Origin: Desulfonatronum thiodismutans
Lineage (GTDB): Bacteria > Desulfobacterota > Desulfovibrionia > Desulfovibrionales > Desulfonatronaceae
Length of the DNA stretch: 64,000 nucleotides
Assembly: GCF_000717475.1 (NCBI RefSeq)
Contig: NZ_JPIK01000020.1
Location: 162,088-226,087 of the forward strand
Direction: 5' to 3'
The stretch's first letter is position 1. Every line of letters starts with the position of its first letter. The translations under genes were made by a program, and so were the position numbers. The notes beneath the pieces are model-generated. The model saw only the letters and a program-made list of their open reading frames with translations. It was not told where the DNA came from and did not search any database. Of the stretch, positions 16,587 through 24,186 are shown one piece after another.

Positions 16587-17354
16587 ATGGCCTTGCTGGA
16601 AATTCAATCAGTGACCCAGATTTTTGGCGGTTTGTGCGCCTTGTCCGACTTCAACCTGCGCTTTGACGGCGGCGAACTGAACGGCCTGATCGGGCCCAAC
16701 GGCGCGGGCAAGACCACGGTCTTCAATCTGGTCAGCGGCTTTTACAAGCCCAGCCAGGGAAACATTCTGTTCAAGGGCACGGACACCCGACGGCTCAAGC
16801 CGCACAAGATCACGGCTTTGGGCGTGGCCCGGACCTTTCAGAACATCCGGCTCTGGCACGACATGACCGTGCTGGACAACATCCGTCTGGCCCGGCACCA
16901 GACCCTGGGCTACAATCTGGTGGACGCCCTGGTCCGGACCCGTCGCTATCAGCGGGCCGAGGCGGATATTGAGCACAGCGCCCATGAAATTCTTGAAGCC
17001 CTGAAACTGGATCGCTACGCCCAAGAGCGCCCCAGAAACCTGCCTTATGGATTGCAGCGACGGGTGGAGATCGCCCGGGCCCTGGCGGGCAAGCCGTCCC
17101 TGCTGCTTTTGGACGAACCGGCGGCGGGGTTGAACTCCACGGACATCGAAGGTCTGATTGAACTGATCCGCTGGATTCACAAGGAGTTCAAGCTGACCAT
17201 CTGGATGATCGAGCACCAGATGGACGTGGTCATGAGCCTGTGCACATGGATCAAAGTGATCGACTTCGGCGCGACCATCGCCGAAGGCACGCCCGACCAG
17301 ATTCAGAACAACCCCGACGTGATCAAAGCCTATCTGGGAGATGGAGCGCTGTGA
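16587..17354 (+). CDS. livG: Branched-chain amino acid ABC transporter ATP-binding protein LivG
   Basis: 255 residues. The Walker A motif GPNGAGKTT is at residues 36-44. The signature region reads LPYGLQRRVEIARAL, the form normal for LivG, and Walker B is LLLLDEPAAGLN, followed by the H-loop MIEHQMDVVM. The C-terminal GTPDQIQNNPDVIKAYLG is typical of the family. GGAGGA precedes the start. The stop overlaps the livF start by one base, indicating translational coupling. It powers uptake together with LivF. Confidence 0.94.
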   Translation: MALLEIQSVTQIFGGLCALSDFNLRFDGGELNGLIGPNGAGKTTVFNLVSGFYKPSQGNILFKGTDTRRLKPHKITALGVARTFQNIRLWHDMTVLDNIRLARHQTLGYNLVDALVRTRRYQRAEADIEHSAHEILEALKLDRYAQERPRNLPYGLQRRVEIARALAGKPSLLLLDEPAAGLNSTDIEGLIELIRWIHKEFKLTIWMIEHQMDVVMSLCTWIKVIDFGATIAEGTPDQIQNNPDVIKAYLGDGAL

Positions 17355-18076
17355 TGCTTTCAGTGGATAACCTCAAGGTCAAATACGGTAATATTCAGGC
17401 CCTGCACGGAATCAGCTTTCATGTGGATCAGGGCGAGGTGGTCACCCTGATCGGGGCCAACGGCGCGGGCAAATCCACCACCCTGATGTCCATCGCCCGC
17501 CTGACCCCGCCGGAGGCCCCCCGGGTCACGGAAGGAGATATCAGTTTTCAAGGACAAAGCCTGTTGAAAACCCAGGCCCACGACGTGGTGGCCAACCTGA
17601 AGATCGCCTTATGCCCGGAAGGGCGGCACATTTTCGGCAACCTGACGGTCATGGAGAACCTGCAACTGGCCACGTATTCCCGGAAGCCCGGCGAGAATCT
17701 GGAACAGGAATACCAACAGATTTTCGACCTGTTTCCCCGGTTGCATGAACGCCGCCACCAGCGCAGCGAATCCCTGAGCGGCGGCGAACAACAGATGCTG
17801 GCCGTGAGTCGGGCCCTGATGACCGGCTGCAAGTTTCTGATGCTGGACGAGCCGTCCATGGGTCTGGCCCCGCTGTTGATGTACGACATGTTTCGCGCCT
17901 TGAAGCGCCTGAACCAGAACGGCATGACCATCCTCCTGGTGGAGCAGAACGCCCGCCTGGCCCTCCAGTTCGCCCACCGGGCCTACGTCCTGGACACCGG
18001 CCAAATCCGCATCTCGGGGTCGTGCTCCGAACTCATGGACCACCCGGAGATCAAGAAAGCCTATCTCGGCGGGTAG
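17354..18076 (+). CDS. livF: Branched-chain amino acid ABC transporter ATP-binding protein LivF
   Basis: 240 residues from the ATG at 17354, which shares a base with the livG stop; a GTG at 17351 is an alternative. Walker A GANGAGKS is at residues 34-41, the signature SLSGGEQQML and Walker B LMLDEPSMGLAP are intact, and the H-loop is LLVEQNARLAL. The C-terminus SGSCSELMDHPEIKKAYLGG is the LivF type. It is the last gene of the liv operon; no terminator hairpin is obvious after it. Confidence 0.94.
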   Translation: MLSVDNLKVKYGNIQALHGISFHVDQGEVVTLIGANGAGKSTTLMSIARLTPPEAPRVTEGDISFQGQSLLKTQAHDVVANLKIALCPEGRHIFGNLTVMENLQLATYSRKPGENLEQEYQQIFDLFPRLHERRHQRSESLSGGEQQMLAVSRALMTGCKFLMLDEPSMGLAPLLMYDMFRALKRLNQNGMTILLVEQNARLALQFAHRAYVLDTGQIRISGSCSELMDHPEIKKAYLGG

Positions 18077-18185
18077 TCCATGGGCTGATTTGTCTTCGAT
18101 CCTCCAGTCTTGTCCGATCTGGCAGGCATCGAAATCGATCTTCAACGACAATGCCTCACAATGCGTCACCAACAGTTCTTCTGAT

Positions 18186-18224
18186 GCCGATTTCGATTTC
18201 GATAGCGATTTCGACCTCGATTCT
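18186..18224. repeat. Low-complexity GATTTCGA repeat before the kinase gene
   Basis: Imperfect repetition of GATTTC/GATAGC/GACCTC units that would encode an Asp/Phe/Ser run if translated. It argues that the kinase gene starts downstream (18246) and that the longer open frame from 18090 is partly non-coding. A similar short TCGATTCCGATTTTGA run is seen before htpG near 21768. Confidence 0.5.
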
Positions 18225-18245
18225 GGCCTGACTCTCAGCTTGCCC

Positions 18246-18827
18246 ATGCCCGCGCCGTATCCCGACCTCCGCCAAACCTCCCCCGGCCTCGCCCCGCGGA
18301 CCGTGCCCTGCCTTAGCCTGATCGGCATGGCCGGGGCCGGGAAGAGCACCTTGGGTCGGGCCCTGGCCCAGGACCTGGGTTGGGCCTTGGTGGATACGGA
18401 TCGACTGATGGAAGCGCATTGGGGCGCGCCATTGCAGGCATTGTTGGACCAATTCGGTTTGGAGGACTTTCTGCGGGCCGAAGAGGACGTCGTGGCGAAG
18501 CTCTGGTTGTGGCGGACCGTGGTGGCCACCGGGGGGAGCGTGGTCTATGGGCCAAGAGCTGTAGGGCGCTTGCGGGAACTGGGACCGGTGGTTTATCTGC
18601 GGGTCGGTGTGGGCACGATCTGTGATCGGGTCCGGGACGCCCGAGGCCGAGGGTTGGCCAGACGGCCGGAACAAACTTTGGAGCAGCTTTATGCCGAGCG
18701 CGAACCTCTCTACCGGTCCGCCGCGGACCTGACCCTGGACATGGACGACTGTTCCATCGACACTGCGCTGGAACGACTTCGTCCGGGGCTATTGGACCAA
18801 CTGAAAAACTTTTTGGGGCGAACATGA
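18246..18827 (+). CDS. Shikimate-kinase-like small-molecule kinase (shikimate or homoserine kinase)
   Basis: 193 residues if started at the ATG at 18246; no good ribosome site is visible and a GTG at 18303 is possible. The P-loop reads GMAGAGKST, followed by VDTDRLME, which matches the DxD substrate/Mg site of shikimate kinase, and ERePLYRSAADLT, which contains the conserved second Arg. Two substrate contacts differ: the usual FRxxE is FLRAEE (Leu in place of the Arg), and the GGG loop reads ATGGSVV. The fold is therefore AroK-like, but the acceptor may not be shikimate. From memory, not checked here, kinases of this type were reported as homoserine kinases in Desulfovibrio. It overlaps the next gene by 4 nt. 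Confidence 0.7.
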   Translation: MPAPYPDLRQTSPGLAPRTVPCLSLIGMAGAGKSTLGRALAQDLGWALVDTDRLMEAHWGAPLQALLDQFGLEDFLRAEEDVVAKLWLWRTVVATGGSVVYGPRAVGRLRELGPVVYLRVGVGTICDRVRDARGRGLARRPEQTLEQLYAEREPLYRSAADLTLDMDDCSIDTALERLRPGLLDQLKNFLGRT

Positions 18828-19813
18828 AGCAAAAACGAGGAACAATTATCTTGGGCGCGCCGGATCGCGGAAGCGTGATCATTTCTTGGCTGCCTGTGAT
18901 GTTGTCCGTGATCGCGGCCCTGGCCCTGAGTCTGGAATACTGGCTGATGGAGACCGGGCGAGGTGGACTGTGTCCTACGGCGGGGTGCGCCGTGGTTGGA
19001 ACCTTCGTCAAATTCGGCGAAAAGGTATTTATCGGGCTGGGAGTGATCTTTTTCTGGCTCCTGGCCGGAGCATTTTTTCTGGCCCGGCAATGGGACAAGA
19101 ACTGGCTTTGGCTGCTCATCGCCATCATCCTGACCGCCGGCTTGGCGTTTGACGGTGGAATCCTGGGCTTCCAGCGCTTCGGGATTCAGGAAACCTGCGT
19201 GCTCTGTTACGCCGTCGGCGTGACCTTGTTGCTGATCCTGCTGGCTTTCGGCGCGGCCCGGAAGTCCCTGGCCGCGGTGGTCATGGGGTTGGCCGTCTGG
19301 ACCGCGGCCTTTGCTTCTCAGGCCATGTTTCTGTTCCCCGAGCGAACCCCGGACCTGCGGGAAACCGTCCTGGTCACCCACCGCGCGGATACGTCCACCT
19401 ACCCTCAACTCTACTACTTTTTCAGCCTGCATTGCCCGTTTTGCACCCATGTCCTGGCCAGTCTGGCCACGCATCCCCCGGTCAGCGGCGAATGGAACCT
19501 CGTGCCCCTGGACACTCAGCCCGAGGACCAGCGCAAACTTACGGCTCTCCTCGACCTGCCGGAAACCGCCGACAATCCGTTTCAAGCCATTCTCCTGGTG
19601 GAGCGAGCGGCCGCTCCGGACATTGCCATTCAGCCAAAGGTCTCCGAGGCCGCGCGCAAGGGCGGCACGTTCCTGCGCAACAGCGGCTTCCGCGGCGTCC
19701 CCCTGCTCATCGTCCAGGAAACCCCCACCAAACGCGTCGTCCTCCAGGGCCGCGATCCCATCCTGAACTATCTGCTGGAAAAACGGATCATTCCATTTCG
19801 ACTGTTTTTCTGA
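18824..19813 (+). CDS. VKOR family protein fused to a thioredoxin-like domain
   Basis: 329 residues. The N-terminal 165 residues form a four-to-five-helix membrane domain of vitamin K epoxide reductase type. The loop cysteines are Cys50 and Cys55 (CPTAGC) and the quinone-side pair is Cys125/Cys128 (CVLC). The C-terminal half begins after residue 185 and has a thioredoxin-like start, YYFFSLHCPFCTHV, with CxxC at 204-207. Bacterial VKOR-Trx fusions reoxidise DsbA-like partners and pass electrons to quinone, making disulfides in exported proteins. The ATGA overlap with the upstream kinase implies co-transcription, although the functions are unrelated. Confidence 0.82.
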   Translation: MKQKRGTIILGAPDRGSVIISWLPVMLSVIAALALSLEYWLMETGRGGLCPTAGCAVVGTFVKFGEKVFIGLGVIFFWLLAGAFFLARQWDKNWLWLLIAIILTAGLAFDGGILGFQRFGIQETCVLCYAVGVTLLLILLAFGAARKSLAAVVMGLAVWTAAFASQAMFLFPERTPDLRETVLVTHRADTSTYPQLYYFFSLHCPFCTHVLASLATHPPVSGEWNLVPLDTQPEDQRKLTALLDLPETADNPFQAILLVERAAAPDIAIQPKVSEAARKGGTFLRNSGFRGVPLLIVQETPTKRVVLQGRDPILNYLLEKRIIPFRLFF

Positions 19814-19993
19814 CCGCCACGCTTTAACACGCGAGTAGCAGCCACTGCCACCCGCCTCGGCAGCCGCATCTCCCGACCACGACGGCCAAGGTTACAGTGA
19901 GGTATGGACGTACTTGACGTTGCAGTTCGGAAGATTATGTGAAGCCAACGGTAATGAACACGATCTGATCGATACGAAACAGAGAGGAGGAAT

Positions 19994-21343
19994 ATGCATA
20001 ATCGATATTCCGGCTTTGCACGACGAATTGGGGCCCGGGCCATGACCAGACGGGATTTTATTTGGTTGGCCACGGTGGGAACAGCTGGGGCGGCCACGGG
20101 CTGCGCCGTCAATCCAGTCACCGGACAGCAGCAGTTGATGTTTCTGTCCGAGGCCAATGAAATCGCTTTGGACAAGGAACATTCGCCGCATCAGTTTTCC
20201 TCGGATTACGGAGCGGTCCAGGACGTTCGGCTGAATCAGTACATCACTACGGTGGGGGAGAGCATGACGGGGTTCACCCATCGCCCGCACATGCCGTACT
20301 CATATCGGTGCGTGAACGCGACCTACGTCAATGCCTACACCTTCCCCGGAGGCAGCATGGCCACCACCAGAGGGATCATGCTGGAAATGCAGGACGAAGC
20401 GGAGCTGGCCGGGCTGCTGGGCCACGAGATGGGCCATGTCAACGCCCGGCATACGGCGGCGCGGATGTCGACGGGCATCCTGACCAGCGTGGTCCTCCTG
20501 GGCGCTTCGGCGGCCCTGGCGTCCCAAGGCGAGACCTGGGGAGCCGTTGCCGCTGGTTTGGGCGGGGTGGCCGCCGGGGCGCTGTTGGCTCACTATAGCC
20601 GCAACGACGAGCGGCAGGCGGACAGTCTGGGCATGGAGTATATGACCAAGTCCGGATACAGCCCCGAGGGCATGGTCGGCCTGATGGACGTGTTGCGCAA
20701 GATGCAGAAGAACAATCCCTCGGCCATTGAGATGATGTTCTCCACCCACCCCATGAGCGAGGAGCGCTACCAGACCGCGGTCCGGGAGGCCGGGAGCACG
20801 CATGCCCACGCCCGAACCCAGCCTCTGTATCGCGAACGCTACATGGACCACACCGCCGGCCTGCGCCAGATCAAGGGGGCCATCGAGAAGATGCAGGAAG
20901 GGGAAAAGCTGATGCGCCAGGAACGATTTTCTCCGGCTGAAACCGCCCTGGACGACGCCTTGCGTCAGGCCCCGGAGGATTACGCCGGGTTGGTGCTGAT
21001 GGCCAAGTGCCAACTGGCCATGGATCGGCCCCAGCGGGCCGAGTTCTTCGCGGACAAGGCCCGGAACATCTATCCCGCCGAAGCTCAGGCCCATCATGTC
21101 AGCGGCGTGGCCAAACTGAATCTGAAACAGTTCGATGCAGCTTACGATCAGTTTGACCGTTATGAAAAATTGCTTCCCGGAAATCCGAACACGGTCTTTC
21201 TCAAGGGCATTTCCCTGGAAGCCATGGGTCGCCGCAGTCAGTCCGCCCAGGAATACCAGCGTTTTCTCGGCAGCGTCCGCCAGGGTGGACAAGCCGAGCA
21301 CGCCTACGGCCGCCTGGTGGAATGGGGCTATATCTCGCCTTGA
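19994..21343 (+). CDS. M48 family metalloprotease, Tat-type lipoprotein with TPR-like tail
   Basis: 449 residues; AGGAGG sits just before the ATG at 19994. A second Met (residue 17) precedes TRRDFIWLATVGTAGAATGC, which combines a twin-arginine motif with a lipobox (Cys37). It is thus probably a folded, lipid-anchored periplasmic protein. The zinc site HEMGH is at 144-148, with the third ligand in NDERQADSLG. The C-terminal 170 residues contain repeated helical pairs (YAGLVLMAKCQLAMDRPQRA and following) of TPR type, as in BepA-like proteases of outer-membrane protein quality control. The specific role is inferred. 180 bp of featureless sequence precedes it. Confidence 0.87.
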   Translation: MHNRYSGFARRIGARAMTRRDFIWLATVGTAGAATGCAVNPVTGQQQLMFLSEANEIALDKEHSPHQFSSDYGAVQDVRLNQYITTVGESMTGFTHRPHMPYSYRCVNATYVNAYTFPGGSMATTRGIMLEMQDEAELAGLLGHEMGHVNARHTAARMSTGILTSVVLLGASAALASQGETWGAVAAGLGGVAAGALLAHYSRNDERQADSLGMEYMTKSGYSPEGMVGLMDVLRKMQKNNPSAIEMMFSTHPMSEERYQTAVREAGSTHAHARTQPLYRERYMDHTAGLRQIKGAIEKMQEGEKLMRQERFSPAETALDDALRQAPEDYAGLVLMAKCQLAMDRPQRAEFFADKARNIYPAEAQAHHVSGVAKLNLKQFDAAYDQFDRYEKLLPGNPNTVFLKGISLEAMGRRSQSAQEYQRFLGSVRQGGQAEHAYGRLVEWGYISP

Positions 21344-21454
21344 GCACTTGCTCCGATCGTCGTCGGAAAGGTGAATCACGGCCTCCATTTTGCATTTCCC
21401 TGGCAGGCTGAATTTTTTGACCACCTCAACCGTCGACAAGGAAGGAGCAATACT

Positions 21455-21742
21455 ATGAGAATCGATGGCGCTGACAGTGTTTTTGCCGGCCATGACTATC
21501 TGAAGACCCTCCAGGATAAAATTCAGGACCTCAAGCGAGGTGTCGAACCTCGAATGGCCGGGGATAAGACGAGTATTCATCCGCGCCACTCCTTTACGAG
21601 TACGAGCGGAGAGGTCTCATCCGGCGATGTCCGGCAAAGTCTCGAACAGATCAAACATTCCGGGCAAGGCGCTCAGTTGGGGAACCTGCATGCCAATTTG
21701 AACATGGACCGGGTCCGGGAACTGTTAAGTCCTTTGGGATGA
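21455..21742 (+). CDS. Small hypothetical protein
   Basis: 95 residues from the ATG at 21455, with AAGGAAGGAG ending 7 nt before it. It is hydrophilic, with no signal peptide or membrane segment. There is a short predicted helix near residues 15-28 (LKTLQDKIQDLKRG), a Ser/Thr-rich middle, and a C-terminal helix with NLNMDRVRELL. The pattern is reminiscent of anti-sigma-factor (FlgM-like) or flagellar helper tails, but I do not recognise the family and make no functional claim. The good ribosome site is the main reason to call it. Confidence 0.55.
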   Translation: MRIDGADSVFAGHDYLKTLQDKIQDLKRGVEPRMAGDKTSIHPRHSFTSTSGEVSSGDVRQSLEQIKHSGQGAQLGNLHANLNMDRVRELLSPLG

Positions 21743-21918
21743 GTGTTTGGCTTGGGCGTTTTTTCGATTCCGATTTTGACTTTTGAGGTTCACGAACTCA
21801 ATTCCGCTTCATATCCATCTCTCTCGGGTTGACGCCGTCGCATAAAATATTATCTGTAGGCACTTTTTGCTGTGTGGCGCATTATAAAACATCCCGAGTA
21901 AGGAAAAGGAGAACGGAT

Positions 21919-23841
21919 ATGAACGTGGAAGCATCGCAAGGCACTGGTGAAACCAGGGAGTTTCAGGCCGAGGTCAAGAAGATCCTCGATATCGTGATCA
22001 ACTCGCTGTACACGGAGCGGGAAATTTTCCTTCGGGAGCTGATTTCCAACTCCGCGGACGCGTTGGAGCGGTATCGGCATCAGAGTTTGACCGACCCGGG
22101 GGCGGACCCGGACCTGCCCCTGGAAATCCGGATCACGGTGGACAAGGACGCCAAGACCCTATCTATCACGGATACCGGCATCGGAATGGATCGCGGCGAG
22201 TTGGAAGCCAACCTGGGGACCATCGCCCACTCCGGAACCAAGACCTTCCTGTCCCAACTGGCCGAGGGGACCAAGGACGTCAACCTGATCGGCCAGTTCG
22301 GCGTCGGATTCTACGCCGCCTTCATGGTCGCGGGCACGGTCCGGGTGACCTCCCGCTCTTATCGCCAGGACGACACGGGCCATGTCTGGGAGTCCGACGG
22401 CGGAGGAGCCTACACCATCACAGCGGCATCCGAATTGCCGAGAGGCACGTCCATTGTCCTGAAGCTCAAGGACGACGCGGCTGAATTCGCGGACCCGGAG
22501 CGGATCAAACGGATCATCAAGCAGTACTCCAGCTTCGTGCCCTTTCCGATCCTCCTGGACGGCGAGGCAGTGAACACGGTCCAGGCTCTGTGGACCAAGA
22601 GCAAAAGCGAGATAACGGACGAGGAGTACTCGGAATTCTATAAGTTCGTGGGCAACGCTTTTGACGAGCCGCTGCTCCGGCTGCATTTCGACACAGACGC
22701 CCCATTGGCCATCAAGGCTCTGCTCTTCGTGCCCAAAGACAATTTCGAGAAGTACGGCCTGGGCCGCACCGAGCCCGGGGTCAACCTGTATTGTCAGCGT
22801 GTACTCATCGAGCAGCATTCCAAAACCATCCTTCCGGAATGGTTGCGCTTCCTGAAAGGCGTGATCGACTCCGAGGACCTGCCGCTGAATATCTCCCGCC
22901 AAGCCCTGCAGGACAGCTCCCTGGTGCGCAAGATCAATTCCGTGGTCACCAAACGTTTCCTGAAGCACCTGGAAGAGACAGCCAAGAACCAGCCCGAGAC
23001 TTACGAGACCTTTTGGCGTGATTTCGGCTACTTCCTGAAAGAAGGCGTGGTTAGCGACTTCGGCCATCGGGAAGCGCTGGGCAAGCTGCTGCGCTTCGAG
23101 TCCTCCACCACGGAGCCCGGCAAGCAGACGTCCCTGGCCGACTATCTGGGTCGGATGAAGATCGCCCAGAAGGAAATCTTTTACATCCACGGCTCCAACC
23201 GCGAAGCCATCGAGGCCGGTCCGTACATCGAGGCCTTCCGCAAGCGCGACCTGGAAGTGATCTACACCATGGACCCCATCGACGACTTCGTGATGGGCCA
23301 CTTGGCGGAATTCGAGGGTAAGAAGCTGGTTTCCGCGGATCGGGGAGATATCGAGCTGCCGGAGCTGGACGCGGACCAGAAGGATCAGAAAGACCAGCCG
23401 GAAGCCGAGAAAGAGATGGACAAGGCCCAGGCCACGGACCTGGCCGCCTGGATGAAAGGCGTGCTCGGCGACCGGGTCAAGGAGGTCAAGGAGTCCAAAC
23501 GCCTGGAAGGCAGCCCGGCCATGATCGTCAACCCGGACGCGCATATGACCAGTTCCATGGAACGGATCATGCGCGCCGCGGGCCGCCAGGGCGACCTGCC
23601 CATCTCGGCCAAGGATCTGGAAATCAACGCCCGCCATCCCCTGATCAAGGGCTTGGCCGCGCTGCGCCAAACCGACGAGCCATTTGCCCGCACCGTGGCC
23701 GAACAAATCCTGGACAACGCCATGGTCCAGGCCGGCCTGCTCATCGAACCCAGAAACATGGTGGACCGGACGTATCGGATTCTGGAGCGGGCGGTTGGCG
23801 GAGCAGGGGAGTCATCGGGAAAGGTTGAGACGGGTTCCTGA
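21919..23841 (+). CDS. htpG: Molecular chaperone HtpG (Hsp90)
   Basis: 640 residues from the ATG at 21919, with AAGGAG 7 nt upstream. It is an ATP-dependent cytosolic chaperone. The GHKL ATPase motifs are in order: LISNSADAL, DTGIGMDRGEL, GTIAHSGTK and GQFGVGFYAAFMVA. The middle domain has LYCQRVLIEQ and NISRQALQDSS, and the C-terminal dimerisation domain follows. A charged EKDQKDQ-type linker near residue 480 is longer than in E. coli. A TTGACG box at 21829-21834 with TATCTG 16 nt later is a possible promoter; no CIRCE-like repeat was seen. A strong terminator lies downstream. Confidence 0.96.
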   Translation: MNVEASQGTGETREFQAEVKKILDIVINSLYTEREIFLRELISNSADALERYRHQSLTDPGADPDLPLEIRITVDKDAKTLSITDTGIGMDRGELEANLGTIAHSGTKTFLSQLAEGTKDVNLIGQFGVGFYAAFMVAGTVRVTSRSYRQDDTGHVWESDGGGAYTITAASELPRGTSIVLKLKDDAAEFADPERIKRIIKQYSSFVPFPILLDGEAVNTVQALWTKSKSEITDEEYSEFYKFVGNAFDEPLLRLHFDTDAPLAIKALLFVPKDNFEKYGLGRTEPGVNLYCQRVLIEQHSKTILPEWLRFLKGVIDSEDLPLNISRQALQDSSLVRKINSVVTKRFLKHLEETAKNQPETYETFWRDFGYFLKEGVVSDFGHREALGKLLRFESSTTEPGKQTSLADYLGRMKIAQKEIFYIHGSNREAIEAGPYIEAFRKRDLEVIYTMDPIDDFVMGHLAEFEGKKLVSADRGDIELPELDADQKDQKDQPEAEKEMDKAQATDLAAWMKGVLGDRVKEVKESKRLEGSPAMIVNPDAHMTSSMERIMRAAGRQGDLPISAKDLEINARHPLIKGLAALRQTDEPFARTVAEQILDNAMVQAGLLIEPRNMVDRTYRILERAVGGAGESSGKVETGS

Positions 23842-23907
23842 TTATCATCTGTTTTCCTGGATCGCACGAAATCTATGAGGATAGTGACCTTTGCATGGAG
23901 ATCGTCG

Positions 23908-24033
23908 TGACGTAGGGGCGGACCTATGTGTCCGCCCTTGCGGGTGAACGATACCCTGCCGATTTCATTGTGTCCCAGTCCGTAATGGGCCCCAAACAGT
24001 AATGGGCGCACACACAGGTGCGCCCCTACGTGA
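23908..24033. repeat. Inverted-repeat element downstream of htpG
   Basis: Two roughly 27-bp arms (23911-23937, starting CGTAGGGGCGGACC; and 24004-24030, ending GGTGCGCCCCTACG) are inverted copies with about three differences. Between them are two copies of GTAATGGGC(C/G)C. It looks like a non-coding dispersed repeat. With the terminators beyond it, it fills the 345-bp gap between htpG and flgE. Confidence 0.6.
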
Positions 24034-24053
24034 CAAATCAGATAACGATGGAC

Positions 24054-24084
24054 CCCCTGGAGGATATCCTCCAGGGGCTTTTTT
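24054..24084 (+). terminator. Terminator of htpG
   Basis: CCCCTGGAGGAT (24054-24065) and ATCCTCCAGGGG form a perfect 12-bp palindrome, followed by CTTTTTT. Confidence 0.9.
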
Positions 24085-24130
24085 CGGTCTTCTCGATTTC
24101 CACTTTGCCTCGGATCGCCTCACCAAAACA

Positions 24131-24163
24131 AACAGGCCGGAAGCATCTCGCTCCCGGCCTGTT
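24131..24163 (-). terminator. Terminator of the fliK-flgD-flgE operon
   Basis: AACAGGCCGG (24131-24140) pairs with CCGGCCTGTT (24154-24163). On the minus strand it is followed by TGTTTTGG. It lies 24 bp beyond the flgE stop. Confidence 0.75.
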
Positions 24164-24186
24164 CAGCCTGCCGTTTCGGCAACCCG

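Noticed and set aside
18090..18245. N-terminal extension of the shikimate-kinase-like gene
   Set aside because: It translates a low-complexity Asp/Phe/Ser repeat with no counterpart in the family; a start at 18246 or 18303 gives the normal length.
22159..23706. 515-residue open frame on the minus strand
   Set aside because: It lies entirely opposite htpG, whose motifs are complete; the frame is a by-product of high GC and codon bias.
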